NCBI GenBank assembly: GCA_003508835.1
Contig: PUFA01000144.1
Span: 2,666,001 to 2,730,000, forward strand
DNA: 64,000 nucleotides
DNA from: Eonycteris spelaea
Lineage: Eukaryota > Chordata > Mammalia > Chiroptera > Pteropodidae
Direction: 5' to 3'
The notes under the pieces are model-generated. The model saw only the letters and a list, made by a program, of their open reading frames with translations. It made no database searches and had not been told where the DNA came from. The position numbers were made by a program, and so were the translations under genes. Shown piece by piece: positions 13,840 through 24,369 of the stretch. The stretch's first letter is position 1. Each line of letters begins with the position of its first letter.

Positions 13840-15396
13840 CAATAATATATTCCTTTTATGCAAACTGTCCTAAGGGCTATGTGCCAGGTGAAATTGAATG
13901 CGACCCAAATGGAATCTAATAAATTAAAAAGTTATTGGCAGAGATGAAAAAAGATGGTGGTAGAATGGATGGAGATAAAGAACAAATTCCAGGAATATTT
14001 AGGAGATAAAATTGAAAAGACGAGGTGATTTTTTGAATGTGGCAAATGAAGGAAAGAAAGGTGTCTATATTGTCAGGTTTATGGCTTCGGATTCTAATAT
14101 GGTGGGTTTAAGATAAGATCAGAAGATCGAGAACACAGGAGGAAGTGCAGGTCTGAAAAAGGGGAGAAGGAACATTGGTTTTAGATACATTGAGTTTGAG
14201 ATGCTTATGATCATCCAAATGGAGATGCCTATCAAGCAGTTGTATGAACCAGTGAGAAGGAGCACTGAGGAGAGGCCAGGGCTCCTTCTATTTCTTGATT
14301 GGCCTAAGCATAACATGGCAATAAAGTCATGAGAGAAGGAGAGCAGTGTGCCAAGACGAGAACTCTGAAGAGGAGCAATTAGAGGCAGGAGAGAGGAAGG
14401 TTGTCTTGGAAACAATTAGAAGGAAAATTTTAAGACAGAAGTGGTCAGTGCCTTCTTCAGAAAAGGCCATAGTGAGATGAAGGCTACACTCCTTGATTTA
14501 GTCATCCAGAAGCCTGGCGAACTTTTCCAGAGCTGCTGCAACATAGTGCCAAGGCAGGAGCTTGAACATAGAGAGATAAGTAGGAGGAGAGAGAGTGGCA
14601 AGAGCAAGACTTGCTTCTCAAAGCTTGGTTTCACAGGGAAGGAGGAAGCTGGGAAAGAAGCTAGATGGAGGGATCTCGTACTCATTTTTTTAAAGTAGGA
14701 GAGGCTCCAGCTTTCTTATGGGATGAAGGGAAAGAGCCCGTAGAGAGAGGGAGTTGGAAGACATAGGAGAGAGAAGAGCTGACTAGTAGACCAAGATCCC
14801 AGAGGCAAGGGGCAAACAACCAATAAGGAATGTAGGGGAAGGACTGGGTTTGAGCCCAAGTCCAGATACCTGATCCTCTGAATCTGGAGATATGAAGGTA
14901 AAAGGGGAGGAAGGGATATGTGAATAAGCTCACATGTAGGAAACAGTGAAAGGAAGTAATTTATAGGTATCTACCCCAGTTATCTTCATAAAGGGTGGTG
15001 GGTCCTCTGTTGGCATAACACCTAGGGGGTTGACTGAATAGGGAGTTTGAAAAAGTGCTGAAGACTTGAAAATAGAGAAGGTGCTAACCACAGACAAGGT
15101 AAATGGTCATCGGCTCAGCTCAAGTCGGGCACACGGAACCTGCAGTGGCAGCCCCACTGTTAAGAACTAAGGTGGTTTCCAACTGAACTCAGAGGTCAGT
15201 CTCAGCTATATTTTAATTTGTGACATATGGGCCAGGACAGATATAAACTCATGGCAAAAGAAAGAAATGAATAATACATTTAAGGATGGTCTTTTAACAC
15301 AGAAAATAACGTTAATGTGAAATTTGGTCTGTACGACATCCATTTGCAAATACTACTAGTATCAGGCTTGTATAGCTTGTGTTGCATCATAACTGA
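13840..15396 (+). repeat. Old interspersed repeat, family uncertain
   Basis: The sequence acattgagtttgagatgctt, then catccaaatggagatgccta, then gagaggccagggctcc, matches a dispersed mammalian repeat. I associate it, without certainty, with MaLR internal sequence. No coding capacity was recognised. Confidence 0.4.
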
Positions 15397-15508
15397 AAGA
15401 GAGAGAGAGGAAGGGAGGAGGAAGGAAGGAAGGAAGGAAGGAAGGAAGGAAGGAAGGAAGGAAGAAGGAAGGAAGGAAAGAAGGAAAGAAGGAAAGAAGG
15501 AAAGAAAG
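15397..15508. repeat. GAAGGA/GGAA microsatellite
   Basis: A ga lead-in, then about twelve gaag units, then gaaa-interrupted units. Open frames across it are low-complexity artefacts. Confidence 0.95.
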
Positions 15509-16264
15509 AATTCCATGAATTGTCTATATTTCACTGTTTGGGCACAGAATCAACTGAGGTCAGGTAATAACAAGCAGTGCTGATACCAGCCTTATTCATC
15601 TCATCATCTCTTATGCTGCCAAGACAATGCTCCTCTTTATGCCACATGGAGGCTGGACTCTGTGATTATAGAAACTTGGGCCAACCCAGCTCTTGGTTTG
15701 GTGACCCACGGGTTCTCAGGCCACATAATCAGAGACAGCTGGTGTCATGGACACATTCACTGTCTTGTTCCCCACACGATGGCCATTGAAAACTGCAGGG
15801 TGGGAACTCACTGCAGAGCCCCTATTCAGTCCACGCAGAGCCCCAAGGAGAACAGGACTGATGTCAGCCTGGGAGGTGAAAGGCTCAGACTCAGAGAAGG
15901 CAGGCTGTGTTTCAGGACTGACAGTTTCTATGGAGAGAAGATATATGGCCCTCTCTGCTAGAGTATGGCTGAGGCTGGAGGAGCAATGAAGTTAGACTTC
16001 TGAGGAGTTAATACATTATTCAGGAGGTTGCTGAGAAAGGCTGAGATGGCAGAGGGAGAGAGAAACTGTATATTTTCAAGCTGAAGGCTCCATCGTGCAA
16101 CCAAATTCTGTTTAGATGAAACCCTGAGACTATTCATCTAAATAAACGCAGGAGTAAGAAGAGCCCAGGTTGGTCCAGCTATCCCTAGGCAGTGCGAGGA
16201 GTCCTTTATTGGTCCTAAATTGGCTTGTGTCATCTCCTCTTTCCCAAAGGGAGAAACAAGAATA
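15509..16264. other. Intergenic, unassigned
   Basis: No element that I recognise. Confidence 0.35.
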
Positions 16265-16445
16265 GCATTTATTTAACACCACCATGGAGACATTCTTGAA
16301 TAAGCCTTCCCTAATCTTCATAACACCTGTGAAGCAAACCTGAGCATTCTCCTTTTACAGAGGGAATAGTGGGAGTCAAGTGAGTTAAGGAGCTCAGCTG
16401 TGGCCCCACAAATCCCAGTGGTAAAGATGGGATTAGGACCTAGGC
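16265..16445 (-). repeat. MIR SINE
   Basis: The sequence ccctaatcttcataacacct, then ttctccttttacagaggga, then ggattaggacctaggct, is the complementary MIR pattern. Confidence 0.6.
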
Positions 16446-16449
16446 TTTG

Positions 16450-18029
16450 TGAGAAGGAAGCCTATTAATACTCTTCCCATTATATCCAAAGAAATCCATA
16501 AAGTATGTGCTTTGTGTTTCTCAGAGTGCCTATTTAGACATCATAAAAATTACAGCTCAAGACTGAATGACCTCACAGGGCAAGTGGGTAGTTGCCCAGT
16601 GGCCTATGGGGTGGGAGGGACATTTTTCACTTTTATAGGTTTTGGACCAGGCACAGCTCACTGTCTTTGAACTTATGGTGCTCAGTGCCTATAAGCACGC
16701 ATTTTTACATTTGTTCCTACCCTGACTCAGGAGACACCTGGGAGACTAGGCCTCAGTCCCTACATCATTTATATACCAGAATTGCAGTGTTGATCTTTTC
16801 TGAATCAAAAGTGAGGACACATGGTCTGACCAAGGTCTTTTTCTAATGTATAAATATGATGAATAAAGGGAATAACAACTAAACCCTCTTATTTGCACAT
16901 TTAATCAATGATTTTTATGGAAAGGTGCACAACTATGAGACATCCTGGCTGAAACTACAGTGATAGCATCGTGCTGAGAATAAGGGAGTGCGCAAGACAT
17001 CTATACTGGATAGAACTGATTTTGACTGAGCCGTACAACTGACTGGCGCATGGGGATGCCCTTACTGGCTTTTCAAGCGGACTTGCTGCTTCTGCTGCAG
17101 TTGAAAGATGGAGGTCTAAAACCAGTTCCCATTAATAACCACGAGAGGGTGACATGTTAGAAGTTTTTCTCAGGTAGTGAGCCTCTTTGAAGGTACTAAA
17201 CCTCCTTCTCCAACTCCCAGGGCTGTGCTGGTCCCCTTGTCACGCAGTCTGCAGGTGCACCAGACCGATCATTCTCTGCAATCTGTTTGTAACCATGAGC
17301 AAAGACTTCTTGCTTCTGACCAGGCCCATGGCCCACATGCTCAGCATGTCTCTGCTACTTGGGCCTCTCTACAGCCTTGATGCTCTTCCTCTCTGCCATA
17401 GTCCAGTCTGCTCTGCCAACGAAAACTGTCACACCTGTCCCTCCCACACCACTCTGATTTCTTCCCTAATTCTTTTCTCCCTGGATAATGTCTCTCCAAC
17501 CCTTTCCAATAACAGGAATAATTTCTTAGAATATTGCCCCATTACAAATCACTTCTCCATTTCCCCATGTCTTCAGGCTCCTCACAGAACCTTCTTTCCA
17601 TGTACTATCTTGAGTGTCTTTCTCTCTGGGAAAGCTGGAGCCTGGACCCCCAGGTGTAGCCTGGGAGGTTGAAAGATCTACCTTCCATGGACCCTGGAAA
17701 GAGCTGTATTCATGGCTGGTGAGGCATCTTTGTGGGTGGACCCGAGGACAGTTTCCTAGAGGCCCGTGTCCCCAGTGTGGTGCAGGGAGGTGAACAAAAG
17801 GGTCAGCAGACTCAAAGAGGCCCTGTCCTTGGACAAAGAGGATAAAAGTACTGTGAACCTGACAACCGGTAGCCTCACTCAGTAGCAGATGCAGCAGGGA
17901 ACAAGAGGATGTCAAAACCTCCTAGGAAACGGGGCCCTTAGTAGAAGCCAGTGAGGCTAGAAGATGGCCAAGGATCATTCCAACAACCTTCTTACAAGGT
18001 CACAATCATGCAAATAGAGATAGTTTTGT
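16450..18029. other. Intergenic single-copy sequence
   Basis: A plus-strand open frame of 161 codons (17187-17672) and a minus one of 129 (17526-17915) overlap in different frames. Neither shows a family I recognise or splice support. Confidence 0.4.
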
Positions 18030-19622
18030 TCCTTCCTTTCCAAACTGTATGACTTTAATTTCTTTTCCCTACCTAATTGTCCATGCTAGTGCATCTGGTA
18101 CAGTGTTACATAGAAATGGTGAGAGCAGACATCCTTGTCTCATTCCTGATCTTAACAGGACGACTTTCAGTTTTTCCCCATTAAGTATGTTGTTAGCTGT
18201 GGAATTTCCACAGGACGCCCTTTACCAGGTTAAGGAAGTTCTCTTATATTCCAGTTTATTGATTTTTTTTTTTTTTTTTGGTCATGAAGGGAGTTGGATT
18301 TTGTCAAATGCTTTGTCTGCATCTATTGAGATGGTCATGTGGATTTTTCCCCCTTTAGTCTTTTAATCTGGTGTAGACACTGATTTTTGTATGTTAAACC
18401 AACCTTTTATTCCTGGAAGAAATCCTTTTTATATACTTCTGGATTTGAGTTGTTAGTATTTGCTTGAGGATTTTTGCTCCTATATTCATAAGGGATATTG
18501 GTCTGTAGTTTTCTTGTGATGTTTCTGTCTGATTTTTGTATCAGAGTAATACTGAGCTGGAAGAAATTATGACAGATTGGTGTTAATTCTTCTTTAAATA
18601 TTTGGTAGATTTCACCATGAAGGTGTTTGGTCCTGAGATCTTCATTATAGAAAGTTATTTGATTGCTGGTTCAATCTTTTTGTTACAGGGCTAAGATTTT
18701 CTATTTATTCTTGAGTAATTTTTGGTAGTTTGTATCCTTGTAGGAATTTATCAAGTTGTCTAGGTTTTCTAGCTCATTGACATACAATTGTTTACAATTC
18801 CCCTATAATCTTTTTCTTTCTGTAAGATCAATAATAATGTCCCCCCTTTCCTAATTATAATAATTTGAATCGTCTTTCTTTTTTGGGGGGGGAGTCAGTC
18901 TAGCTATAGTTTGTTAAATTGTAGATATTTTCAGAGTCAACTTTGATTTCATTGCTTTTCTCTATTATTTTCTATTCTCTATTTTGTTTACTTCCATTCT
19001 AATCTTTATTTCCCTTCTTTTGCTTGCTTTGAGTTTGGTTTGGTCTTTTTTCTAGCTTCTTAAAGGGGTGAGAGATTAGGTTTTTTTCTTTTTTGGGGTT
19101 TGTTCTTTTTTAGCGTAGGTGTTTGCAGCTATAAATATCTTTCTGAGCACAGCTTTCACAACACCCTCCAAATTTTGGTATATTGTATTTTTGTTTTCAT
19201 TCATCTCAAGGTATTTTCTAATGTCTCTTGTGATTTCTTCTTTGATCCATTGGTTATCATTTAATTCCCACATATTGTAAATTCTCCAAGTTTCCTTCTG
19301 TTATTGATTTCTAATTTAGTTCTATTGTGGTCAGAGGACATACTTGTATGATTTAAATCCTTTTAAGTTTATTGAGCCTTTTATAGACTGATACATGGTC
19401 CATCCTAGAGAATGTTCCATGTGCCTTTCAGAAGAATTTATATTCTGCTGTTGTTGGGTTGTGTGTTCTACAGATGTCTTTAGGTCTAGTTGGTTAATAG
19501 TATTGTTCAAGTCTTCTGTGTCCTCGATGATCTCCTATCTAGTGATTCTATCCATTTCCAAATATGTTCCAATACCACCAAGCAATTTTCCAATTCCAAG
19601 TGGACTGACTTGTGTCCCATGA

Positions 19623-20455
19623 GTTTAATTCAATCCTGACACTCTCTGTTTGGATATAATGTCAGATTTCACAGGTTAAGGGCTCAGTCCTACAAGACTG
19701 CTTCTTCTTCAGATGCCTATCAGAAGTTCAGGTTGTTACCTGTGTCTCTGACCAACCAGCTATAAATCAGAGGTTCCCACGACCCCTTCCTTGGTTTTAA
19801 TTAACTTGCTAGACTGATTCATAGAACTAACTCAGAGAAACATTTACTTATATTTAGCAGTTTATTGTAAATGATATAGTTCAACAGCCAGATGAAGACA
19901 TAGGACAAGGTCTAGAAGGGTCCCAAGTTCAGGAGCTTTATTCTTCATAGAACTGGGGTGTGCCACTCTCCTGGCATATGGACGTATTCACTGACCCGAA
20001 TCTCATGAAAGCTTGTTGTTCAAGAGTTTTTATAGAACTTTAATCTCCAGCATGCACCCCTTCCCTGATGTCAGTGACTGGGTGAAAGTTCTAATCCTAT
20101 AATAACTTCGTTTTTCTGGTGGCCAGTGCCATCCTAAGGCTATGTAGGGATCCTACCTTAAGCTATTTCATTAGAATAAATTCAGGTATTCTTTTTTTTT
20201 TAATGGAATATTTGTTGTATTAGACACTTCCATTTTTTAAAAATTTATATTTAAATTAGTTTCAAGTATACAATATATTGGTTAGACATCTATATAGTTC
20301 ATAAAATGATCCCCCTAATTGCTCCCAGGTATTACTTAAATGAGGCACCTTATGAATAAGAAAAGATAGTCCTATCACTCAGGAAATTCCAAGAATTTTA
20401 CTAGCTTTGTGCCAAAACTGGGACAAACACCAAATATATTTTTTATTATATCACA
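19623..20455 (-). mobile_element. Endogenous-retroviral LTR-like element, nested in L1
   Basis: The sequence ccttggttttaattaacttg, then atagaactaactcagagaaa, then accaaatatattttttatta, recalls the complement of a mammalian LTR family. I cannot name the family. It is itself interrupted at 20191-20325. No internal coding region was seen. Confidence 0.5.
20191..20325 (-). mobile_element. Short L1 3' insertion with 8-base target-site duplication
   Basis: An oligo-T left edge and the complement of the 22085 copy are flanked by caggtatt at 20183-20190 and 20326-20333. This is the hallmark of LINE-type insertion, and it is younger than its host LTR. Confidence 0.75.
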
Positions 20456-22084
20456 CCATTATTAAAAATGGAATATGGAGTCTCCTAGTATTACTAATTA
20501 CTATTACTATTACTATTATTATGAAACTGCCTATTTCTCCCTTTAATTTCATCAATTTTTGCTTCATGTATTTTTGGGGCTCTTTTGTTAGGTTCGCATG
20601 TGTGCACAAGCATTATTTTTTCTTGATGGATTATCCTTTTTATCACTATGAATGTCCTTTTCTGTCTCTAATTACAATTTTTGTCTTAAAATCTATTTTG
20701 TCTGATATTAGTATAGCCATTCACACTCTTTTTGGTTACTATTTGCATGAGGTAACATTTCATGACCCTGTACTTTCAACCCATTTGTGTCTTTGAATCT
20801 AAAATGAGCCCCTTATAGATAGCACATAGTTACAGCTCTGTCTTTTAGTTGGAGAGTTCCCCTTTTTACATTTAATGTAACTGCTGATAAGGTAGAGTTT
20901 ACGTCTGTCATTTTACTCTTTCTTTTTGATATATCTTATATGATTTTTGTTCTTTTTTCCTCTATCACTGCCTTCTTTTGTGTTAGATATTTTTAAATAT
21001 CATTTAAATTCCCTATCATTTCTTTTACTATATATTTTGGTGTAATTTTCTTACTGGTTGCCTTGGGAATTGTAATTAACATCTTAATTTATAACAATCT
21101 AGTTCATATTAATATCAATTTAATCAATAGCATATAAATCTTTGCTCTTACAAAGCTCCATTCCCACATCTCCTTTGTACTTATTGTCACAAAGTACATC
21201 GTTATACATTATGTGTCTATAATATAGATTTATAATATTGCTTTATACATTGGTGTTTTAAATAAGATAAGAAAAAGGTTACAAACAAAAGTATATTTTT
21301 ACTGTCTCTATATACTTATGTACTCACTTTTACTAGTTCTTTTTTTTTTAAATGTTGATTTGAATTATTGCTTAGTGTTCTTTAATTCAGTCTGAAGAAC
21401 ATCCTTTAGTGTTTCTAATAGGGCAGGAACATTATGACAAACTTGTAGTTTTTGTTTACCTTGGAATGCCTTAATTTCTCCTTTTTTAAAAAAGTTAAAA
21501 TTCTGAGTTAACAATGTTTAAAATTTTTTATTGTGGTAAGAATACCTACCACAAGATCTAACTTCAGCAATTTGTTTTTGTCTTTGACAGTTCCATTGTG
21601 ATGTGTCTAGTTATGCATCTCTTTGAATTTATTATACTTGGAGGTCATTGAGCTTCTCAAATGTGTAGACTAATGTTTTCCATTAAATTAAGGAAATTTT
21701 CAGCGATTATCTGTTCAAACATTCTGTCATAGTCGGTTGGTCAGCCTGTTCATCTATTTGCATAAGAAAACTGTTGATAAGGAATTGGCTAATATATTCA
21801 GTGTAGTTATCTTTAGGCTGAAGAGATATAAGCACTTTTTCTTTTTCATTTATTGGAAACTGAATCTTAATCTTTATTTCATTCATTTTAGATATACATC
21901 AGAATCAGACATTATACTAATACCAAGTTATAATCATTTTTCATGGTAAATGCTTATAAAAATTGTTTGATATTCATTTCATAATTGAGATTAAGCATCT
22001 CTCCATATGTTTGAGAGTACTTTGTATTTTCTCTACTGTGAAATATCTAAACAAAATATATTTTAAAAACAAACAAATCTGGAG

Positions 22085-22185
22085 GGAGGGAGCAATTGGG
22101 GAGATCATTTTATAAACTATATAGATGTCTAACCAATGTACTGTATTCTTAAAACTAATTCAAATAAATAAAATTTTTTAAAAAC
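22085..22185 (+). mobile_element. Lineage-specific L1 3' end, short insertion
   Basis: The sequence gcaattggggagatcatttt, then tatatagatgtctaaccaat, then an A-rich tail. It is the same family as the inverted copy at 20191-20325. Confidence 0.6.
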
Positions 22186-22189
22186 CATT

Positions 22190-23023
22190 TTTTTCAAAAG
22201 AAACAAAAACAAAAACAAAAATCCTAGTAACATCAATGGAACTGGTGGAATAAAGATCTCAAAAATTCACCCTTCCATAAAAACAACAATGAAAAGGCAA
22301 AAATTATTAGAATCAATATTTTCAGAACTCTGAAAGTTAACCAAGGGCTTTTGGGAACTCTGGGGTATCTATGCAAGAAAAACTGGCTGACTCTCAATAA
22401 GAATGGTAAGCATTGAGGTGTTTAAACTTACCCTGATTATCTCTCTTTTTGTGATGTTAGCAACTATTCATAATTATTATCCAGATCCATTAATTCATGG
22501 GGGATTACAAAATGGTTATATTTAAATTCTATCATGCCTTCTTCAGTTATTAGATGGAATATTCTATAAAGAGAAACTTCTCCTATCCACTGTTGGTTAC
22601 TTTGTAAAGGAAAGGAAGAACGAATCTTGATTCTTTCCTTTTATAGTACTTAGAGTGATGAATTGATTCCCTAGCATCCTCCAAAATGATCAATGAAGTT
22701 TTGTTTTGTTTTGTTGAAGTATCATTAACAAACTTACATATTTAGAGCCTCATTCAGCTTTTCTTGTCTTCAATGAGAGATTTGGTTTGAATTACACACA
22801 CCAATTTTCTCTTACTCAAAACTGAAGTCCTGTTTGTTTATTAACTTAAAACACACCTGGGATCAAGAAGTCTTATTTTTCAGAAATTCTCACTGTAATT
22901 CTTTGATATGAAAGAGGGCTTAATGGTGCGGTGGAATTGAAAGAAAGACATATAGGAGTGAAAAACTGGCCAGGTTTAGTGATTTGACTAGTCCTTTAAA
23001 TTTCAGTCCTGGCAATTTTGTAT
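22190..23023. other. Intergenic, unassigned
   Basis: A-rich start, then unremarkable sequence. No repeat or exon was recognised. Confidence 0.35.
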
Positions 23024-23074
23024 CCCACATAATGCACCCCACATAATGCCACAAGTTTGCACCCCACATAATGC
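23024..23074. repeat. Three copies of cccacataatgc
   Basis: The 12-base unit occurs at 23024, 23038 and 23063, with a weaker relic near 23103. Confidence 0.8.
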
Positions 23075-23138
23075 AACTCAGCAGAGTTGCAAAGATGGCT
23101 GGTCCCACATGGTGTTCCTGTCAGTGTCTCTAATATAG

Positions 23139-23158
23139 CCACACACCAGAGGGCAGAC
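23139..23158 (+). promoter_or_regulatory. CTCF-like motif
   Basis: ACACCAGAGGGCA matches 12 of 13 core positions on the plus strand. Confidence 0.35.
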
Positions 23159-23189
23159 CAGTGGGGAGCAGTAGGCTCTCCAGGTGGAA

Positions 23190-23310
23190 AGACAGACCCA
23201 GACTAGAGACCCTGAATGAGGCATCTAACCTCACCAGTCCCCTGTTATTGTAAAAACAATGACACCTGCCTTATGATAATGATATAATTCCATACTTAGC
23301 AGTGTGTGGC
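23190..23310 (+). repeat. MIR-like SINE fragment
   Basis: The sequence ggcatctaacctcaccagtc, then ctgccttatgataatgat, then ttagcagtgtgtggcacata, fits MIR loosely. Confidence 0.45.
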
Positions 23311-23856
23311 ACATAATTTTTTTCATTTTTTAAACAATTATTGTTATTACTTGAAATAATTCCCAACATTATAACTGTCCATAGTTCTTTAGGTGTTACT
23401 TCAAGGCAGTCTTCTTGATTCTATGATATTTTGGCCACTTTTGCCTTGCCTCTATATACCTAAAATTTCCAGCTTGGTGAGAGGAAGCACATGGGCTTTG
23501 TTCCTGATTATCCAAGTGATCACAGGTGGGTTTAGAACACTATTTTATGCTCCTGTAAAAATTGATCACCTCGTACACTTATTTGTAAGGTAAAATAAAT
23601 GAGGTGTTTATCCAAGTTTTATCATCTGTGATATGAGGTAGTCTCTAAATGCTAGTTTATCTCCTTGAATAGGAGTCTTTGTTTTCAACTCCATTATCAC
23701 AAGTTCTTTTAAAACAATGAAGACTAATCACAAGTATGAATTCCATTGCCAAGTGTATACAGAACTCTGACACAGAAGGGGAAGAGAGAGAGTCTGCTGG
23801 TGAGTAGAGGCGGCTCAAGGACAGGGTGGAGTAACACGTAGGGCTAAGGTACGTCT

Positions 23857-24366
23857 AGCAGTCCCTCCTTATCTGTGGTTTTGCTTTCCACAGTTTCAGT
23901 TACCCATGGTCAACCACAGTCCAAAAACATTAGATGGAAAATTCCAGAAATAAAAATTCATAAGTTTTAAATTATGCACAGTTCTGAGTTGCGTGATGAA
24001 ATCTTACATTGCTCTGTTTCATTCCGCCCGGATGTGAATCATCCCTTTATCCAGCATGGCCATGCTGCATGTTCCCCGCCCATTAGTCACTCAGTAGCAT
24101 CTCGTTTATCAGATTGGCTATCGTGGTGTTGCAGTGCTCGTGTTCAAGTCATCCTTATTTTACTAAATAATGGTCCCTAAGTGCAAGAGTAGTGATGCTG
24201 GCACTTCAGATATGCCAAAGAGAAGCCATGAAGTACTTCAAGTGAAAAGGTATGCATTTATAGGACAAAAAACAATCCATATATGGTTAAGTACTATCTG
24301 TGGTTACAGGCATCCAATGGGAATCTTGGACTGCACCCCCCTTGGATAAGTGGGGACTACTGTACT
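23857..24366 (+). mobile_element. Tigger/pogo-type DNA transposon, internally deleted
   Basis: The left end, agtccctccttatctgtggt, and the right end, ggataagtggggactactgt, are near inverted repeats. Between them lies the typical cagtttcagttacccatggt text. At 24171 a start of a transposase-like frame (MVPKCKSSDAGTSDMPKRS) is visible and then cut by an internal deletion. The element is a non-functional relic. Confidence 0.85.
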
Positions 24367-24369
24367 GAC

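Larger units (their letters stand above)
18030..21760 (-). mobile_element. Old antisense L1, interrupted by an LTR
   Basis: The complement of L1 ORF2 runs from ggtgagagcagacatccttg through ttcttgtgatgtttctgtct and ttgtggtcagaggacatact. It resumes at 20456 with gtctgatattagtatagcca. L1-like text continues to about 21760 (catcctttagtgtttctaat, then gtgtagactaatgttttcca). Many stops. The LTR at 19623-20455 is nested within it. Confidence 0.75.

Noticed and set aside
15280..15583. Repetitive open frames rich in Lys-Glu-Gly or Phe-Leu-Pro-Ser
   Set aside because: Direct translations of the GAAGGA microsatellite.
17187..17915. Overlapping open frames of 161 (plus) and 129 (minus) codons as a gene
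   Set aside because: No recognisable domain, no splice context, and opposite-strand overlap in ordinary intergenic DNA. Probably chance.
24171..24260. Active Tigger transposase
   Set aside because: Only the start of the frame remains before an internal deletion.
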